Below, one piece after another: positions 30,447 through 39,285 of a stretch of 64,000 bases of DNA. The notes under the pieces are model-generated. The model did no database searches, had not been told where the DNA came from, and was given only the letters and a program-made list of their open reading frames with translations. Source of the DNA: a virus. Position numbers and translations under genes: made by a program. Within the stretch, counting starts at the first letter, position 1; each line of letters opens with the position of its first letter. The DNA is taken from the IMG/VR virus record IMGVR_UViG_3300042335_000796, positions 27,524 to 91,523 of that record. One strand, 5' to 3'.

Positions 30447-31264
30447 AAAATTCTAATAATTACACGAAGAGTACTTCAACCCAAATATCATTTAATCAGA
30501 AAGATATTTATACATATCTCAAAGATTTAAGAAAAATTAATGTTTTAAATCCTGAAAGGGAAAAAGAACTTGCAAATATAATGAATTCAGATTCTGTTAC
30601 TGAAAAGCAAAAACTTGAAGTTGAAAGAGAGCTTGTTGAGGGTAACTTACGATTTGTTATTACTATAGCTAAACAGTATCAAAATCAAGGATTGGAGTTA
30701 TCAGATTTAATAGCAGAGGGTAACCTGGGATTAATTAAAGCTATTAAAAACTTTGATTGGTCTAAAGATATTAGATTTATTTCTTATGCTGTATGGTGGA
30801 TTAAACAGTCAATTTTGCAATGTTTAAGTGAGCATTCAAGGATAATTAGATTACCTGTCAATATTGTTCAAGAAATGCAAAGAGAAAAAAGAAAAGTTGA
30901 CTCTGGAGATTCAGAAGAATCTGAAAAATTTGCAATGTTGCCAACAGTAACGTATCTTGAAAATACTATTAATGAAGAGGGTGATAGTTTGATTGATTTA
31001 ATTGTTAATGATAATGCAACATTGCCTGATAATAGTTTTAATAGTAGTGAAGAACTACATAAAAAAATGTTATCAATATTGAATGTTTTAGATAGTCGGG
31101 AACGTATAATTATCGAAGATTATTTCGGATTATCTGGCAATACTAAAACTCTGGAAGATATTGGGGAAGACCTTGATTTAACAAAAGAACGTGTTAGACA
31201 AATTAAAGAAAAAGCACTCAGAAAATTAAGAAATGAGTCAGAATTTTTATTTGATTATATTTAA
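30443..31264 (+). CDS. Sigma-70 family RNA polymerase sigma factor
   Basis: 273 residues with the layout of a primary-like (group 2) sigma factor: region 1.2 (YTYLKDLRKINVLNPEREKE), region 2 (VEGNLRFVITIAKQYQNQGL, LSDLIAEGNLGLIKAIKNFD, IRFISYAVWWIKQSI), a shortened region 3 and region 4 (TLEDIGEDLDLTKERVRQIK). It should redirect host RNA polymerase. Region 2.4 is close to that of Bacteroidota RpoD, so it may read the TTG/TAnnTTTG promoters or a variant such as TATTTATA. Confidence 0.92.
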   Translation: MKNSNNYTKSTSTQISFNQKDIYTYLKDLRKINVLNPEREKELANIMNSDSVTEKQKLEVERELVEGNLRFVITIAKQYQNQGLELSDLIAEGNLGLIKAIKNFDWSKDIRFISYAVWWIKQSILQCLSEHSRIIRLPVNIVQEMQREKRKVDSGDSEESEKFAMLPTVTYLENTINEEGDSLIDLIVNDNATLPDNSFNSSEELHKKMLSILNVLDSRERIIIEDYFGLSGNTKTLEDIGEDLDLTKERVRQIKEKALRKLRNESEFLFDYI

Positions 31265-31268
31265 TATT

Positions 31269-31553
31269 ATGAAAACAATTATAAAAAACAACATCTTAAC
31301 AATTGCATTAACAATTTCATTATTATCTTTTTTTAAAAGTTGCTCAGATTCCAGGCACTTGTCAAAAATTGAAAAAGATATTAAATCAATAAAAGATTCA
31401 GCATATACTAAAACAGAATTTCAAAAAGAGTTAGAAATAATGGGCCTTGAAGCTGAACATCGAATGATTGAATCAACAGATAGAAAGATGCTTGATTTAA
31501 CAAGACAAGATTCTATTAGAAAAGCTATAAAAGAACTTAAGAGTCAAAGATGA
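31269..31553 (+). CDS. Membrane-anchored coiled-coil protein (lipoprotein-like)
   Basis: 94 residues from the ATG at 31269 (MKTIIKNNILTIALTISLLS). One hydrophobic segment ends at FFKSC, a weak lipobox-like cysteine, followed by a charged helix to the end. It resembles outer spanin-type or small phage lipoproteins. The stop overlaps the next start. Confidence 0.5.
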   Translation: MKTIIKNNILTIALTISLLSFFKSCSDSRHLSKIEKDIKSIKDSAYTKTEFQKELEIMGLEAEHRMIESTDRKMLDLTRQDSIRKAIKELKSQR

Positions 31554-32212
31554 GTTGGTTTCAAAAAAATTTAAAAACCATACTGTACATTGCATTTGTA
31601 ATACCAATTCTTACAGTAGCTTTTGTATCAATTTCACATGTTACTAAATGGTATGGTATTTCAAATCCCGCATCCTGGGCGATGTATCTTTCAGTAGGTA
31701 TTGAGATTGCTGCATTATCGGCTTTAGCAGCATTATCAGCAAAAATGGGTAAAAAAGTATATTTCCCATTTGGTGTTGTAACATTAATACAGTTTATTGG
31801 TAATATTTTCTTTTCATATCATTACATTGATGTTAATTCAGAACTATTTAAAGATTGGGTAGATTTAGTTAATCCACTTATTAGTTTAACTGGGGTTGAG
31901 TCTGGTGATATTTTAGCGCATAAAAGATTCATTGCGTTAATTTCTGGAGGGATGTTACCATTGATATCTTTATCATTCTTACATATGCTTGTAAAATTTG
32001 AAGAAAATAATGATAATACTTCAAACAAAGTTTTAAATACTGATGATACACCATCTATAGAAAACGTAGAAAAAGAAATTATTGTAGAGTCTGAAAATTT
32101 GGAACCAATTGCTGAACCTGAATCTAATACTGAAATTGTTTCTACGGATAGTCAAGAAGATAATGGTACACCTAAAATTAGAAGATTAACATATAAAACA
32201 AATAATGAATGA
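31550..32212 (+). CDS. Four-helix inner membrane protein
   Basis: 220 residues. Hydrophobic helices lie near residues 10-30 (LYIAFVIPILTVAFVSI), 43-64, 72-92 and 125-148, followed by a long acidic cytoplasmic-type tail (about 70 residues, rich in Glu, Asn and Thr). Such helix bundles with a polar tail are common in phages and include holin-like proteins, but no holin family is recognised. It is followed directly by an amidase-like gene, which would suit a lysis role. Confidence 0.55.
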   Translation: MSWFQKNLKTILYIAFVIPILTVAFVSISHVTKWYGISNPASWAMYLSVGIEIAALSALAALSAKMGKKVYFPFGVVTLIQFIGNIFFSYHYIDVNSELFKDWVDLVNPLISLTGVESGDILAHKRFIALISGGMLPLISLSFLHMLVKFEENNDNTSNKVLNTDDTPSIENVEKEIIVESENLEPIAEPESNTEIVSTDSQEDNGTPKIRRLTYKTNNE

Positions 32213-32801
32213 AAATTTTAATCTAAATCATTTAGAAACTTTATATATTAATAATGATAAGAAACAAATTATCCTAACTAATACGTTAAGAGATATTTCA
32301 TATTACATATTAGAACTTACAAATCGTAAAACTGGGTATTTCAAAAGAATACCCAATTTTATTATTGGTAGAGATGGTAAAATATACGAAATCATAAAAC
32401 CTAATTATTATACTAAATATTTTAATAATGATTGGTTAAATAAAAATTCTATAGTAGTTTCATTTGAAAATGTTGGTTGGTTAAAAAATAATCCATTAAA
32501 TAATGAATATATTAATTGGGTGGGTGATATTTATAATGGATTAGTATTTAAAAAACGATGGAGAAATTATATTTATTGGGAGCCGTATAAAGACATTCAA
32601 TTACAGGTTGCTGCAGAGTTGTGCAGTACTTTGGTTGAAGAGTTCTCAATAGATAAAAGATGCGTTCATCATAATACTAAGATAAATGATTATATGAAAT
32701 ATAATGGAATTTTAACGAGGAGTAATATATCTCAATATTATACGGATGTTAATCCTTCTTTTAATTTTGAAACTTTTATAAAATTATTAAAATATGACTA
32801 A
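32205..32801 (+). CDS. N-acetylmuramoyl-L-alanine amidase-like protein (possible degenerate zinc site)
   Basis: 198 residues with an Amidase_2-like layout: FIIGRDGKIYEIIKP, IVVSFENVGWL, CVHHNTKIND and the C-terminal DVNPSFNFETF (D-P-x-F). In active members the N-terminal strand is followed by a zinc-binding HHT or HFT; the corresponding place here reads ILTNTLRD without His. One His motif (HHNT) is kept. It could be a wall-binding structural protein rather than an enzyme, or the missing ligand may come from elsewhere. Confidence 0.55.
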   Translation: MNENFNLNHLETLYINNDKKQIILTNTLRDISYYILELTNRKTGYFKRIPNFIIGRDGKIYEIIKPNYYTKYFNNDWLNKNSIVVSFENVGWLKNNPLNNEYINWVGDIYNGLVFKKRWRNYIYWEPYKDIQLQVAAELCSTLVEEFSIDKRCVHHNTKINDYMKYNGILTRSNISQYYTDVNPSFNFETFIKLLKYD

Positions 32802-33372
32802 GAATAATCAATACGACGAAATTAAAAAATTATTACAGGCATCTAATAAGATGCTATCAAATAAAAATTTGAATGAGAATTTAAGTAAAATCAGAAATCA
32901 ATACAGAATATTAAATGAACAAGAAGATTCAGCAATAGCTCGAATTAATCCAATAAAAGATATTGAGAAAGATATTGAACAAACTTCTAATAAAAAAGAT
33001 AAACAGCAATCATACAAAATTTCAGGAAATATCATTACTTTACATGGTAAAGAAAAAAATCAGCTCGAATTAACAAGCGATGAAAAAAGTGCGTTCCAAG
33101 AAACTATGAATGAATTTAAAGAAGAAGTTAGCGAACTTGTTGATTTTGAAATTTTAAATTTATACACCAATAATGTTGAATGGGGTGGTCAAATTTATGA
33201 TTTAGATATTAAATTTTATTATACCATAGGTGAGAATAATGGAATTTATATTAACGGTGATATGATAAAAGCTGATGATGAATTTTTAACAGTTTTGGAT
33301 AAATTAAAAATATTCTATGAAAAATTTAAATCTAAATGGGGTAGAATTTTAGCAAATAGAAAATTGTCATGA
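32794..33372 (+). CDS. Unknown protein, probably virion-associated
   Basis: 192 residues. The N-terminal third is charged and helical (LLQASNKMLSNKNLNENLSK), ending IRNQYRILNEQEDS, a type of head-targeting or propeptide-like segment often seen in large phages. The C-terminal domain (NIITLHGKEKNQLELTSDEK and following) is mixed alpha/beta. It overlaps the genes on both sides by 4-8 bases. The function is unknown. Confidence 0.5.
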   Translation: MTKNNQYDEIKKLLQASNKMLSNKNLNENLSKIRNQYRILNEQEDSAIARINPIKDIEKDIEQTSNKKDKQQSYKISGNIITLHGKEKNQLELTSDEKSAFQETMNEFKEEVSELVDFEILNLYTNNVEWGGQIYDLDIKFYYTIGENNGIYINGDMIKADDEFLTVLDKLKIFYEKFKSKWGRILANRKLS

Positions 33373-33950
33373 AAAAAAATATTAATTTAAAAAATTGTAT
33401 AATTGGTTTATTATTATTAGTTATAATATTTTTGAAATTCTGCTCAAAACCTGAAGTAATTACAAATCCTAAAGTAATTACTAATACGCAAATTGATACA
33501 TTTTATAAAGATACTGGTAGTATAGTTTATAAAAAAGGTAAAAATCTTATTATTAAAGATAGTATAAGATTCGAAGTACCAGTTGATGTTGACACAAATA
33601 AAATCTTAGAAGAGTTTTATACTCAATACATTTATAATGATACGTTAAATCTTGTAGATTCTTTAGGATATGTTACAGTTATTGATACAATATTTAAAAA
33701 TAGAATATATTCCAGAAAATATGAAAGTAATATTCGACAAAAAATAATTAAAGAGGTTTTTTATGTTCAAGAACCTATAGTTAATGAATATTATCTGGGG
33801 GCAAATATTGGTTTTAATTATTTAGGAACATCATTTATATTTAAGAATAAGAATAATAAAATGTATAGCCTTGGATTAGGAATAACACCAGATGTTAATA
33901 AAAAAATGTCAACTTTAATAGTTGGTGGTATTTATTATAAAATAAAATAA
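33369..33950 (+). CDS. Membrane-anchored periplasmic-type protein
   Basis: 193 residues: one N-terminal membrane helix (CIIGLLLLVIIFLKFCS), then a 100-residue beta/coil region with DTFYKDTG and VTVIDTIFKNRIY, and a C-terminal glycine-aromatic region (YYLGANIGFNYLGTSFIF, YSLGLGITPD) that looks like beta hairpins of an outer-membrane-type protein. The role is unknown; spanning the envelope during lysis is one possibility. Confidence 0.5.
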   Translation: MKKNINLKNCIIGLLLLVIIFLKFCSKPEVITNPKVITNTQIDTFYKDTGSIVYKKGKNLIIKDSIRFEVPVDVDTNKILEEFYTQYIYNDTLNLVDSLGYVTVIDTIFKNRIYSRKYESNIRQKIIKEVFYVQEPIVNEYYLGANIGFNYLGTSFIFKNKNNKMYSLGLGITPDVNKKMSTLIVGGIYYKIK

Positions 33951-33952
33951 TT

Positions 33953-34198
33953 ATGGCTTTAACCGATAGCGATAAAAGAGAACTTGAGATTATGATGAGA
34001 AAAGAAATTAAAGATTTTTTTGGTCATAATACTATGAGACAATTTGAAGAAAAATTAATGGATAATATTGCTAAAGAAATAAAAAGAGGTAAGCTTGAAG
34101 ACGATATAAAAGATATTGTTGTCAGAGTTTTTAGAGAGTTTTATAACTTTATGTGGACAAACCGAAGTTATTGGGAATCAAGAATTAAAACAGCATAA
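33953..34198 (+). CDS. Small helical protein, unknown function
   Basis: 81 residues, highly charged and helical (SDKRELEIMMRKEIKDFF), ending FMWTNRSYWESRIKTA. Similar short helical proteins lie among head genes in large Bacteroidota phages, but I cannot assign a role. It is separated by 2 bases from each neighbour. Confidence 0.55.
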   Translation: MALTDSDKRELEIMMRKEIKDFFGHNTMRQFEEKLMDNIAKEIKRGKLEDDIKDIVVRVFREFYNFMWTNRSYWESRIKTA

Positions 34199-34200
34199 TT

Positions 34201-34821
34201 ATGGCAGACTTAGTTAATAATTTAAAAACTCAGCTTGGTAAAGAATTTAGCAATGCTGATGCGTTTTCAACCACTGATGGTTCATCAACATATAATAATA
34301 TAATTTCATCATTAGCTGAAGAAGATATTGAAGAAGAATGGTCTGAAAAGTATAAAAAGAGTATTAATTGTGATAAACCTAAAGGTTTTAGTCAAAAAGC
34401 ATATTGCACAGGTAAAAAGAAAAAAACTGAAAATACTGAAGCGACAGGTGCAGCATCAGCTGGAGGGTTTGAAGCACCATTATTCTCAAATCCCAGTAAA
34501 GTTGAAACTAAAGAGGCTACAGGGTCAAGTTCATCAGGTTCATATGAAACACCTAAAATATGGGCTAAATCCCAAAACAAAAATGATTGGAGAGGTAAAT
34601 CTAAGCCACAAATTCCAGGGGGTAAATTTGTAACAATAAAAGAAAAATGTAAAACTTTTCCATATTGTAATCAGGGAGATATTAAAGCTTTAAAAATATA
34701 TGAAAATGATATTTTAAAAAAGGTTATTACAAAAATTTCAAAGCAGAATAACATATCTGAAAATATAATTAAAGCGATTATCCAATATACTCTTGAAAAC
34801 AATAAATCAAAATTAATTTAA
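34201..34821 (+). CDS. Probable head/internal protein with KPKGFSQKAYC motif
   Basis: 206 residues. The segment CDKPKGFSQKAYCTGKKKK, then the linker EATGAASAGGFEAPLF and a second copy EATGSSSSGSYETPKIW, are seen in proteins of large environmental phages, often near head genes. The C-terminal part (KEKCKTFPYCNQGD and a helical end) has four Cys. The two repeated 'EATGxxSxGxxExP' units point to an internal duplication. Role inferred only. Confidence 0.5.
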   Translation: MADLVNNLKTQLGKEFSNADAFSTTDGSSTYNNIISSLAEEDIEEEWSEKYKKSINCDKPKGFSQKAYCTGKKKKTENTEATGAASAGGFEAPLFSNPSKVETKEATGSSSSGSYETPKIWAKSQNKNDWRGKSKPQIPGGKFVTIKEKCKTFPYCNQGDIKALKIYENDILKKVITKISKQNNISENIIKAIIQYTLENNKSKLI

Positions 34822-34851
34822 ATTAATTAACTAATTTTATTAGTTAACAGA

Positions 34852-34859
34852 TATTTATA
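34852..34859 (+). promoter_or_regulatory. Candidate phage promoter TATTTATA
   Basis: The octamer in CAGATATTTATAT lies 5 bases before the ATG at 34865. Confidence 0.45.
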
Positions 34860-34864
34860 TAAAA

Positions 34865-35896
34865 ATGTATCGCATGAATAAGCAAAATATAACTAACGAA
34901 ATTAAAGATAGAATTTTAAACGAATCTATTAATAGTAGAATTGAAGAAATAACTGGAAAAATCATGTCAAAAATTAACGAATTTGGAGGTAGTCCACAAA
35001 TTTCAAATCAACCTACAGATATGACTGAAAAACTTCATGGAGGTCAAAAAAAGATTGATGTCGCAGCACCAAAAGGTAAAATTACAAAAGCTGATTTTGA
35101 AAAATTACGTAAATCTAAAAAAATGGAAACTGATGAAGGTAACGCTTTTACTGGTGAGTTAGCCAAAGCTAAAAAAGCTGGTAAAAGTTCTTTTATGTTT
35201 GATGGTAAAAAATATCCAGTTAAAGAATCTAAAAAAACTGAATATATTTTATCTGAAGATAAATTAATAGATTTAATTGAGAGGGTTATTTTGGAACAAA
35301 ATAAGGCAAAAGGTTTAGCAGCGACTGAGAAAGTATTGAGAGCGGATAAAAATATTAACTCAAAAGCTCTTAAAGATGTTAATAAAAAAATGAAAGATTA
35401 TTTAAAACCAATGACTAAAGGTTCATATGAAACTAATCCAGATTTTTACCCAAAAACTAACTCAGATTTTAATAAAACTGAAAAGAAAGCATATAAAGCT
35501 TCTGACGCAGTTGAAGAATATATTGAAAACTTCGCATATGCACCAGGTATGGAAAATTTACAATATGACGAAATTGCACCAAATGAAAAATGGTTAGAAA
35601 AGACTATTGAAGGGGACTCTACAACTGGTAATAATCCAAAATGGGCAAATGCTGTAGATACTGGTCTTGGTAAAAAAATTAATGCGAAAAGAAAGAAAAA
35701 TCTATATGGCCAAGAAAAAAATCGTTCATATAATAGAGTAAAACAACCTGTAGATGTTGCTGGTGAATCCAAGGGGTCGAAATCTTTAGATAAGATGTTT
35801 AAAAAATTAAATACCGAGTCTAAAGATGCTGTCAAGTTAAATGAAGAATTTAATAAGATTAGTAATTTAATTAATTATGATACAAAAACTCAGTAA
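34865..35896 (+). CDS. Lys-rich probable internal/head protein
   Basis: 343 residues, Lys-rich and lacking hydrophobic segments. It contains the segment EYILSEDKLIDLIERVILEQ (about residues 124-143), the same kind of short amphipathic helix found at the N-termini of several other proteins here, with an E-Q end. The C-terminus ends in a helix. High Lys content and this motif suggest an internal or DNA-associated virion protein. Initiation may be at the first ATG or four codons later (MNKQNI). Confidence 0.5.
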   Translation: MYRMNKQNITNEIKDRILNESINSRIEEITGKIMSKINEFGGSPQISNQPTDMTEKLHGGQKKIDVAAPKGKITKADFEKLRKSKKMETDEGNAFTGELAKAKKAGKSSFMFDGKKYPVKESKKTEYILSEDKLIDLIERVILEQNKAKGLAATEKVLRADKNINSKALKDVNKKMKDYLKPMTKGSYETNPDFYPKTNSDFNKTEKKAYKASDAVEEYIENFAYAPGMENLQYDEIAPNEKWLEKTIEGDSTTGNNPKWANAVDTGLGKKINAKRKKNLYGQEKNRSYNRVKQPVDVAGESKGSKSLDKMFKKLNTESKDAVKLNEEFNKISNLINYDTKTQ

Positions 35897-35909
35897 TTAA
35901 TTATATATT

Positions 35910-36374
35910 GTGCAATTTATTTCAGAAGAAGATTTAAATACTTGGATATTATCTAATAATATAGTTATTGAAAAAAATCAATTATTTTTTGATTTTTGTT
36001 TAACATTATTTAATTTTATTAAAACAACATACTTAGGTAATAAAGAAGTTGTTAATGAAACTTCAATAGTGTTAACTGAAAATGATAACTTTAAACATTT
36101 TGAATGGTGCTGGAGACAAACAATTGAATTATTTAAGTATGAAAATATTATTTTTAATTCTGATGGTAATCATTTGAATTTTTTTTACAATATATTTAAT
36201 AAACTTTACTATTTATCAGATAAAATTACAGAAAATAATATTGAATTATACTTCACCGATTTATTTAATTTAGAAATACCTTTTACTGAATATGAATTAA
36301 ATAAATACATTGAGATTTATAAAGTATTAGATACAAATCTTAATATATGTAATATCTTGACTTTTACAAAATAA
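35910..36374 (+). CDS. Unknown protein, GTG start
   Basis: 154 residues from a GTG at 35910; no in-frame ATG is near. Helical, rich in Phe, Asn and Tyr (FFDFCLTLFNFIKTTYLGNK, FEWCWRQTIELF). No family recognised. Confidence 0.55.
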   Translation: MQFISEEDLNTWILSNNIVIEKNQLFFDFCLTLFNFIKTTYLGNKEVVNETSIVLTENDNFKHFEWCWRQTIELFKYENIIFNSDGNHLNFFYNIFNKLYYLSDKITENNIELYFTDLFNLEIPFTEYELNKYIEIYKVLDTNLNICNILTFTK

Positions 36375-36417
36375 TCATTTATTATTTTAACGTAATAAAC
36401 AAGATAAATTAAATATT

Positions 36418-36612
36418 ATGGGAGAAACAAAAACATTCGAAGTTATTAGTCAAAAATTTCAAGAATTAACTGAAAATTATTCAAAATTCATGAAAGGAAC
36501 AAATTCTGCAGGTACAAGGGCCAGGAACAACGCTCAAGACTTGAAAGTCTTAATGAAGACTCTTAGAGATGAAATTTTAGCAACTCGTAATGAGAGAAAA
36601 AGCGATTCTTAA
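36418..36612 (+). CDS. Histone H1-like (Hc1-type) DNA-binding protein
   Basis: 64 residues. The core KGTNSAGTRARNNAQDLKVL matches the Bacteroidota Hc1-like histone pattern K-G-N-x-A-A-G-T-R-x-R-x-x-x-Q-D-L-K, within a long helix before and after. In hosts such proteins bind and compact DNA. A phage copy may coat phage DNA or alter the host nucleoid. It is followed by a strong terminator. Confidence 0.72.
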   Translation: MGETKTFEVISQKFQELTENYSKFMKGTNSAGTRARNNAQDLKVLMKTLRDEILATRNERKSDS

Positions 36613-36628
36613 TTAAATAGAATCAATA

Positions 36629-36657
36629 AAAAGCCCTAAAATTAATTAGGGCTTTTT
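36629..36657 (+). terminator. Rho-independent terminator
   Basis: Stem AAGCCCTAA / TTAGGGCTT around a short A/T loop, then a run of T. It ends the transcript through the Hc1-like gene. Confidence 0.85.
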
Positions 36658-36675
36658 TACATAAAAAAAATACAA

Positions 36676-37068
36676 ATGAATCTATACCAATCATTAAAAG
36701 ACATTTTTGACTACATTGTTTTAATCAAAAGATTAGACAATAGTGTTATGCTCGTTCAAATCGAAGTACCAAGTACTTGGCAAATTTTAAAGAAGTTTAT
36801 TGATGAGACTACATTAGTACCTCAAGATAATACTCAAAAAAATTCAAACGTTAAAAGTTTAGCATTTGCAATTCAATTTGATGGGGATAAGGTAAATTTG
36901 TTGGTTGAAAATATTATTAAAATTATTGCTCATAATAAAGAAATTGAACAAAAAAATTTACTATTTGAGAATAAAGTTGAAGAACTTAAAAAAGTTTTTA
37001 GTACTAAAAAATTGGATGAGTTACAAAATTTAAGATTTGAAATAATAAACACGGGTATAAATGAATAA
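36676..37068 (+). CDS. Unknown helical protein
   Basis: 130 residues: a helical N-terminus (NLYQSLKDIFDYIVLIKRLD), a middle mixed region and a coiled-coil C-terminus (ENKVEELKKVFSTKKLDELQ). The stop overlaps the next start by 8 bases. No family recognised. Confidence 0.55.
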   Translation: MNLYQSLKDIFDYIVLIKRLDNSVMLVQIEVPSTWQILKKFIDETTLVPQDNTQKNSNVKSLAFAIQFDGDKVNLLVENIIKIIAHNKEIEQKNLLFENKVEELKKVFSTKKLDELQNLRFEIINTGINE

Positions 37069-37249
37069 TGAAAAGTTACATAATTGGCTCAATTCTGAAA
37101 TTAACAAAGATGCTAAAGAATTACAAAGAGAAAAAAATAAATTAATCAATGAAATTCTAAAACACACAAAAGTTGATATTGTGCAGCCACCTAAAAAAAT
37201 CAGTATATGGAAGAAAATTTTAAAGATGCTTGGTATATTAAAAAATTAG
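37061..37249 (+). CDS. Small charged helical protein
   Basis: 62 residues, nearly all helix with many Lys (LNSEINKDAKELQREKNKLI), ending in a basic amphipathic tail (IWKKILKMLGILKN) that could sit on a membrane. It overlaps the next gene by 43 bases in another frame; both frames look protein-like. Confidence 0.45.
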   Translation: MNNEKLHNWLNSEINKDAKELQREKNKLINEILKHTKVDIVQPPKKISIWKKILKMLGILKN

Positions 37250-37425
37250 CAATAATTTCAGATGCTTTAGATTCAATAGCTAAAGGTAAAAAAATTGTAG
37301 TATTTGAATTGGATAGAGAAAGTTTTGATAGTATTAAATCAACTCTTAGTGATTCTAATAATTTTGAAAATCAATTTAAGATTGAGATTTCTGAGAATGA
37401 GTTTTTACACCTCTTGTCCGAGTAA
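37207..37425 (+). CDS. Small unknown protein
   Basis: 72 residues; ATG within the end of the previous gene. Alpha/beta character (KKIVVFELDRESFDSIKSTL). The last 50 bases converge with and overlap the end of a minus-strand gene. Confidence 0.45.
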   Translation: MEENFKDAWYIKKLAIISDALDSIAKGKKIVVFELDRESFDSIKSTLSDSNNFENQFKIEISENEFLHLLSE

Positions 37426-38011
37426 TTACATGACTATATAATAATTTTCTACTGTAACCTTTTTTTTCCAATTCTTCATATAAATATTTTCTTTGGCTTG
37501 TTGAAACATCTCTAACAAGCATGTATGTTTTATTTTTATTTGGTATTTTTTCTTCTAAAAATTGCATAAATCTGTCGGCATCATTTATATTTTTCAAGAT
37601 AAATAAATCTAATTTATCATCATCTTGAATTACGATTTTATTATTTAGTTTAGATACCATTTTAAATGTTTTAGTACTTAAAAATGTGTTAATAAATTCA
37701 TTAATTGTAAATCTTTTATGTGAATCATAATGTTGAATTTTTTCTTCAATTTTATAAGGTAATAATTTTAACATTTTATATTCATCATCTTTTAAAACAA
37801 CAGGTATGTTTCTGCCTAAATCATCTGATTTATATATTTTAATATTTTTTCTTGAGTTTCTTTCAATCAAAGCAATTTCATATTCAACTTTTCTGTTATT
37901 CAATGTTTTAATTTCAAAACCAATATCTTTAATTTTATCATATTCTTTTTCAATATATTTTGTAGCTAATTCCAGAGATTTATATGTTTTCAAGTATTTG
38001 TAAATTTTCAT
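37376..38011 (-). CDS. Unknown basic protein
   Basis: 211 residues from the ATG at 38011 (MKIYKYLKTYKSLELATKYI). The frame is open to 38131, but the extra 40 residues are an unlikely Lys/Tyr/Arg run and cover the dnaJ promoter, so I prefer the internal start. The C-terminus is basic (KLLYSHVITRTRGVKTHSQK). It faces dnaJ divergently. No family recognised. Confidence 0.5.
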   Translation of the reverse strand: MKIYKYLKTYKSLELATKYIEKEYDKIKDIGFEIKTLNNRKVEYEIALIERNSRKNIKIYKSDDLGRNIPVVLKDDEYKMLKLLPYKIEEKIQHYDSHKRFTINEFINTFLSTKTFKMVSKLNNKIVIQDDDKLDLFILKNINDADRFMQFLEEKIPNKNKTYMLVRDVSTSQRKYLYEELEKKGYSRKLLYSHVITRTRGVKTHSQKSQS

Positions 38012-38077
38012 ATTTTTAAAAATTAAAACATTATACTTATATTTGTATTTATATTGGACTTTAGGTTTTAATTTACG

Positions 38078-38108
38078 TTGTTTTTTTCTTTTTTTTGTCT
38101 TATATTTG
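38078..38108 (+). promoter_or_regulatory. Bacteroidota-type promoter for dnaJ (TTG-N20-TATATTTG)
   Basis: TTG at 38078-38080, 20 bases, then TATATTTG at 38101-38108, a full match to the consensus. The dnaJ ATG is 25 bases downstream. Confidence 0.7.
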
Positions 38109-38133
38109 CGCTTAACATTACCATTAATCATAT

Positions 38134-39057
38134 ATGAATTATTACGAAATTTTAGAAGTAAGTAAAGATGCTACGCAAGATGAAATTAAAAAACAATACC
38201 GAAATCTTGCAAAAAAATACCATCCTGATAAAAATCCTGATGGTGAAGTTAAATTTAAAGAAATTACTAAAGCTTATGAGGTTTTATCAAATCCAGATAA
38301 GCGAAAACAATATGACAATCCTAATAGTGGTAAGCCTTTTGTTGACTATGAAGATATTCTCAATAATATGAGAAACCATTTTACGCATCAAAACATGGGT
38401 AAGGAAAATTATGAGCAAGTTATAAATTTAAAAATTACACCTGTAGAATCTTATTTGGGTGTTGATAAAGAGGTTACATATGAATTTTATGATGATTGTG
38501 AAGATTGTAATGGTACAGGGGGTGAAGACATTATTTGTTCAGATTGTAATGGGAAAGGTCAAATTACTGAGACATTTGGTACAAGTTTTATGCAACAAAT
38601 TATAAGTAGAACTTGTCAAAAGTGTTCAGGTAAAGGTCGTACTATAATAAATGAATGTAAAACGTGTTATGGTAATGGTAATAAAATCTCCAAAAAAACT
38701 ATAGTTGTAAACATTCCAAAAAATGTTGATAACGGTAATTATTTACGCTTAAATAATATTTGTGGAGTTTTAAATAAAAGAAATGTAGATTTAATTCTCA
38801 GTATACAATTAATACCTTCAGATAATTTTGAAAAAAATGGTCCTAACTTAATATATAATGCATATTTGAATTTGGAAGATTTAAGTAAAGACTCAATACT
38901 TATTTCGCATCCATCTGGGGATTTAAATGTTAAATTACCTACAGAATTCAATACAAAAATACCATTAAGAATTAAGAATAGGGGTTATATATATGAAAAT
39001 AACCAAATTGGCGATTTATATATAAAATTAGAAGTTAAATTTTTAAAACAAAGTTAA
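38134..39057 (+). CDS. dnaJ: DnaJ-type co-chaperone
   Basis: 307 residues. The J domain has the HPD motif at residues 30-32. A Gly/Phe-rich linker is almost absent. Four zinc-binding knuckles follow: [27 protein letters not shown] and CKTCYGNGN. The C-terminal substrate-binding part is slightly short against 370-residue cellular DnaJ. It stimulates Hsp70 ATPase; no phage DnaK is seen here, so it would act through host DnaK, perhaps in virion assembly or replication-complex remodelling. Confidence 0.93.
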   Translation: MNYYEILEVSKDATQDEIKKQYRNLAKKYHPDKNPDGEVKFKEITKAYEVLSNPDKRKQYDNPNSGKPFVDYEDILNNMRNHFTHQNMGKENYEQVINLKITPVESYLGVDKEVTYEFYDDCEDCNGTGGEDIICSDCNGKGQITETFGTSFMQQIISRTCQKCSGKGRTIINECKTCYGNGNKISKKTIVVNIPKNVDNGNYLRLNNICGVLNKRNVDLILSIQLIPSDNFEKNGPNLIYNAYLNLEDLSKDSILISHPSGDLNVKLPTEFNTKIPLRIKNRGYIYENNQIGDLYIKLEVKFLKQS

Positions 39058-39177
39058 TATATACTCAGCAGCTTTTAAATGTCCATAAATTATAAATGCT
39101 AATAGATATATTGATATTAAAGTAATCCAAGATAATTTATAATTACCTTTTTTACATTGTTTACAATCTTTTGTCAT
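39043..39177 (-). CDS. Small single-helix membrane protein with CxxC
   Basis: 44 residues: [17 protein letters not shown], then a hydrophobic helix [12 protein letters not shown], then a short end. The open frame fills an otherwise empty gap, converges with dnaJ and overlaps its last 15 bases. A CxxC knuckle before a membrane helix is common in small phage proteins. No expression signal was seen, so it is moderately uncertain. Confidence 0.5.
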   Translation of the reverse strand: MTKDCKQCKKGNYKLSWITLISIYLLAFIIYGHLKAAEYILTLF

Positions 39178-39252
39178 AATTAATAATTATGTGCTTAAAT
39201 TATATATTGTAAATATTTTAAATTAAAAATTATACAATTATTACTTATAAAG

Positions 39253-39260
39253 TATTTATA
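39253..39260 (+). promoter_or_regulatory. Candidate phage promoter TATTTATA
   Basis: The octamer in AAGTATTTATATATA lies 25 bases before the ATG at 39286, upstream of the paired WCTSP genes. Confidence 0.42.
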
Positions 39261-39285
39261 TATAAAATAATAATTAAACAAATAT

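Noticed and set aside
38012-38131. Forty extra N-terminal residues for the minus-strand gene facing dnaJ
   Set aside because: Low-complexity Lys/Tyr/Arg sequence that covers the dnaJ promoter; the ATG at 38011 is preferred.
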